Assembly (NCBI GenBank): GCA_049610565.1
Contig: JBMYZR010000060.1
Coordinates: 1 to 13,021 of the forward strand
From: UBA8752 sp049610565
GTDB lineage: Bacteria; Bacteroidota; Bacteroidia; Flavobacteriales_D; Sanyastnellaceae
DNA: 13,021 bases
Direction: 5' to 3'
Part shown: positions 12,689 to 13,021 of the stretch, one piece after another
Numbering within the stretch: the first letter of the stretch is position 1
Layout: every line of letters begins with the position of its first letter
The notes under the pieces: model-generated
Told to the model about the DNA's origin: nothing
The model's input: only the letters and a program-made list of their open reading frames with translations
The model's database searches: none
Program-made: the position numbers and the translations under genes

Positions 12689-13021
12689 CAGGCGCCAGCG
12701 AATTCGGCAGCCTCAACGGCGGCCTTGGGCTGAGCCTCGACCGGGGCCTCAATGGCACCGTGGTCGTGGCCGTCGTGGTCGCCGCCGCCGTGGCCGCCGA
12801 GAATCGGGGCGATGACGAGGCCGACGAGGCACGTCAGCTTGATGAGGATGTTCATGGACGGACCGGAGGTGTCCTTGAAGGGGTCACCCACCGTGTCACC
12901 GGTGACGGCGGCCTTGTGGGCGTCGCTGCCCTTGTAGGTCATCTCACCGTCGATCTCGACACCGGCCTCGAAGGACTTCTTGGCGTTGTCCCAGGCACCG
13001 CCGGCGTTGTTCTGGAAGATG
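12688..13021 (-). CDS. hppA: Membrane-bound ion-pumping pyrophosphatase, C-terminal part
   Basis: The gene runs off the right edge; 110 C-terminal residues and the stop are visible. QNNAGGAWDNAKKSFEAG, then GSDAHKAAVTGDTVGDPFKD and TSGPSMNILIKL, are the strongly conserved last cytoplasmic loop and final helix of H+/Na+-translocating pyrophosphatases; the Asp/Lys residues of DTVGDPFKDT belong to the pyrophosphate site. The enzyme hydrolyses PPi to pump protons or Na+ across the inner membrane. The residues that decide K+ dependence and ion type lie outside the window. After the last helix (LIKLTCLVGLVIAPIL) comes an unusual tail of about 37 residues, beginning GGHGGGDHDGHDHG and continuing Ala/Glu/Pro-rich, which would face the periplasm in the known topology. 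Its stop shares a base with the YceI lipoprotein start. Confidence 0.96.
   Translation of the reverse strand, partial: IFQNNAGGAWDNAKKSFEAGVEIDGEMTYKGSDAHKAAVTGDTVGDPFKDTSGPSMNILIKLTCLVGLVIAPILGGHGGGDHDGHDHGAIEAPVEAQPKAAVEAAEFAGA

Noticed and set aside
1..13021. Mobile elements, defence systems, CRISPR arrays, tRNA or rRNA genes
   Set aside because: I saw no transposase, integrase, nuclease, toxin-antitoxin pair, direct-repeat spacer array or tRNA-like cloverleaf on reading the sequence; the genes are mostly chromosomal housekeeping.

Overview
The window reads as ordinary chromosome of a high-GC (by eye above 60%) member of the Bacteroidota. Four things support this. There is a FecA-like TonB-dependent receptor with an N-terminal carboxypeptidase-regulatory-like domain, and a DUF3078 beta-barrel protein. 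There is a bacterial GH3-type enzyme beside a Bacteroidota-style deoxynucleoside kinase. Several starts are preceded by octamers resembling the Bacteroidota -7 element TAnnTTTG, one of them a perfect match, while classical Shine-Dalgarno sequences are generally absent. I cannot name the genus; a high-GC Flavobacteriales-like lineage is a guess.

Layout. Bases 1-221 (-) hold the N-terminus of succinyl-CoA synthetase alpha (sucD), divergent from mnmE (328-1743, +), which is followed by a CIA30-family lipoprotein (1775-2371, +). That gene meets the TonB-dependent receptor (2361-4781, -) tail to tail with an 11-bp overlap. Upstream of the receptor on the same strand is an unrecognised secreted 191-aa protein (4879-5454, -), divergent from the DUF3078 protein (5532-6518, +). 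fabD (6555-7439, +) collides with a 99-aa coiled-coil protein (7436-7735, -), the two stop codons sharing one TTAA palindrome. An MFS transporter (7819-9042, -) is divergent from a two-gene unit: a 147-aa protein built from 25-residue repeats (9158-9601, +) and a GH3-family adenylating enzyme (9609-11156, +). A deoxynucleoside kinase with its own promoter follows (11221-11835, +). It converges on a YceI-domain lipoprotein (11873-12688, -), which shares one base (TGATG) with the end of a membrane pyrophosphatase gene running off the right edge.

The genes form no single pathway. They cover central metabolism (SucD, H+-PPase), tRNA modification (MnmE), fatty-acid synthesis (FabD), nucleotide salvage (dNK) and the envelope (receptor, DUF3078, CIA30 and YceI lipoproteins, orphan secreted protein, MFS pump). 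No stretch over 300 bases lacks a gene; the largest gaps are about 106-115 bp and are divergent promoter regions. I see no rRNA, tRNA, CRISPR array, insertion sequence or phage gene.

I did not find a clearly new multi-gene system. The best candidates for something undescribed are the 25-residue repeat protein adjoining the GH3-type ligase, the orphan cysteine-containing secreted protein next to the FecA-like receptor, and the His/Asp-rich tail of the pyrophosphatase translationally coupled to a cysteine-rich YceI lipoprotein.
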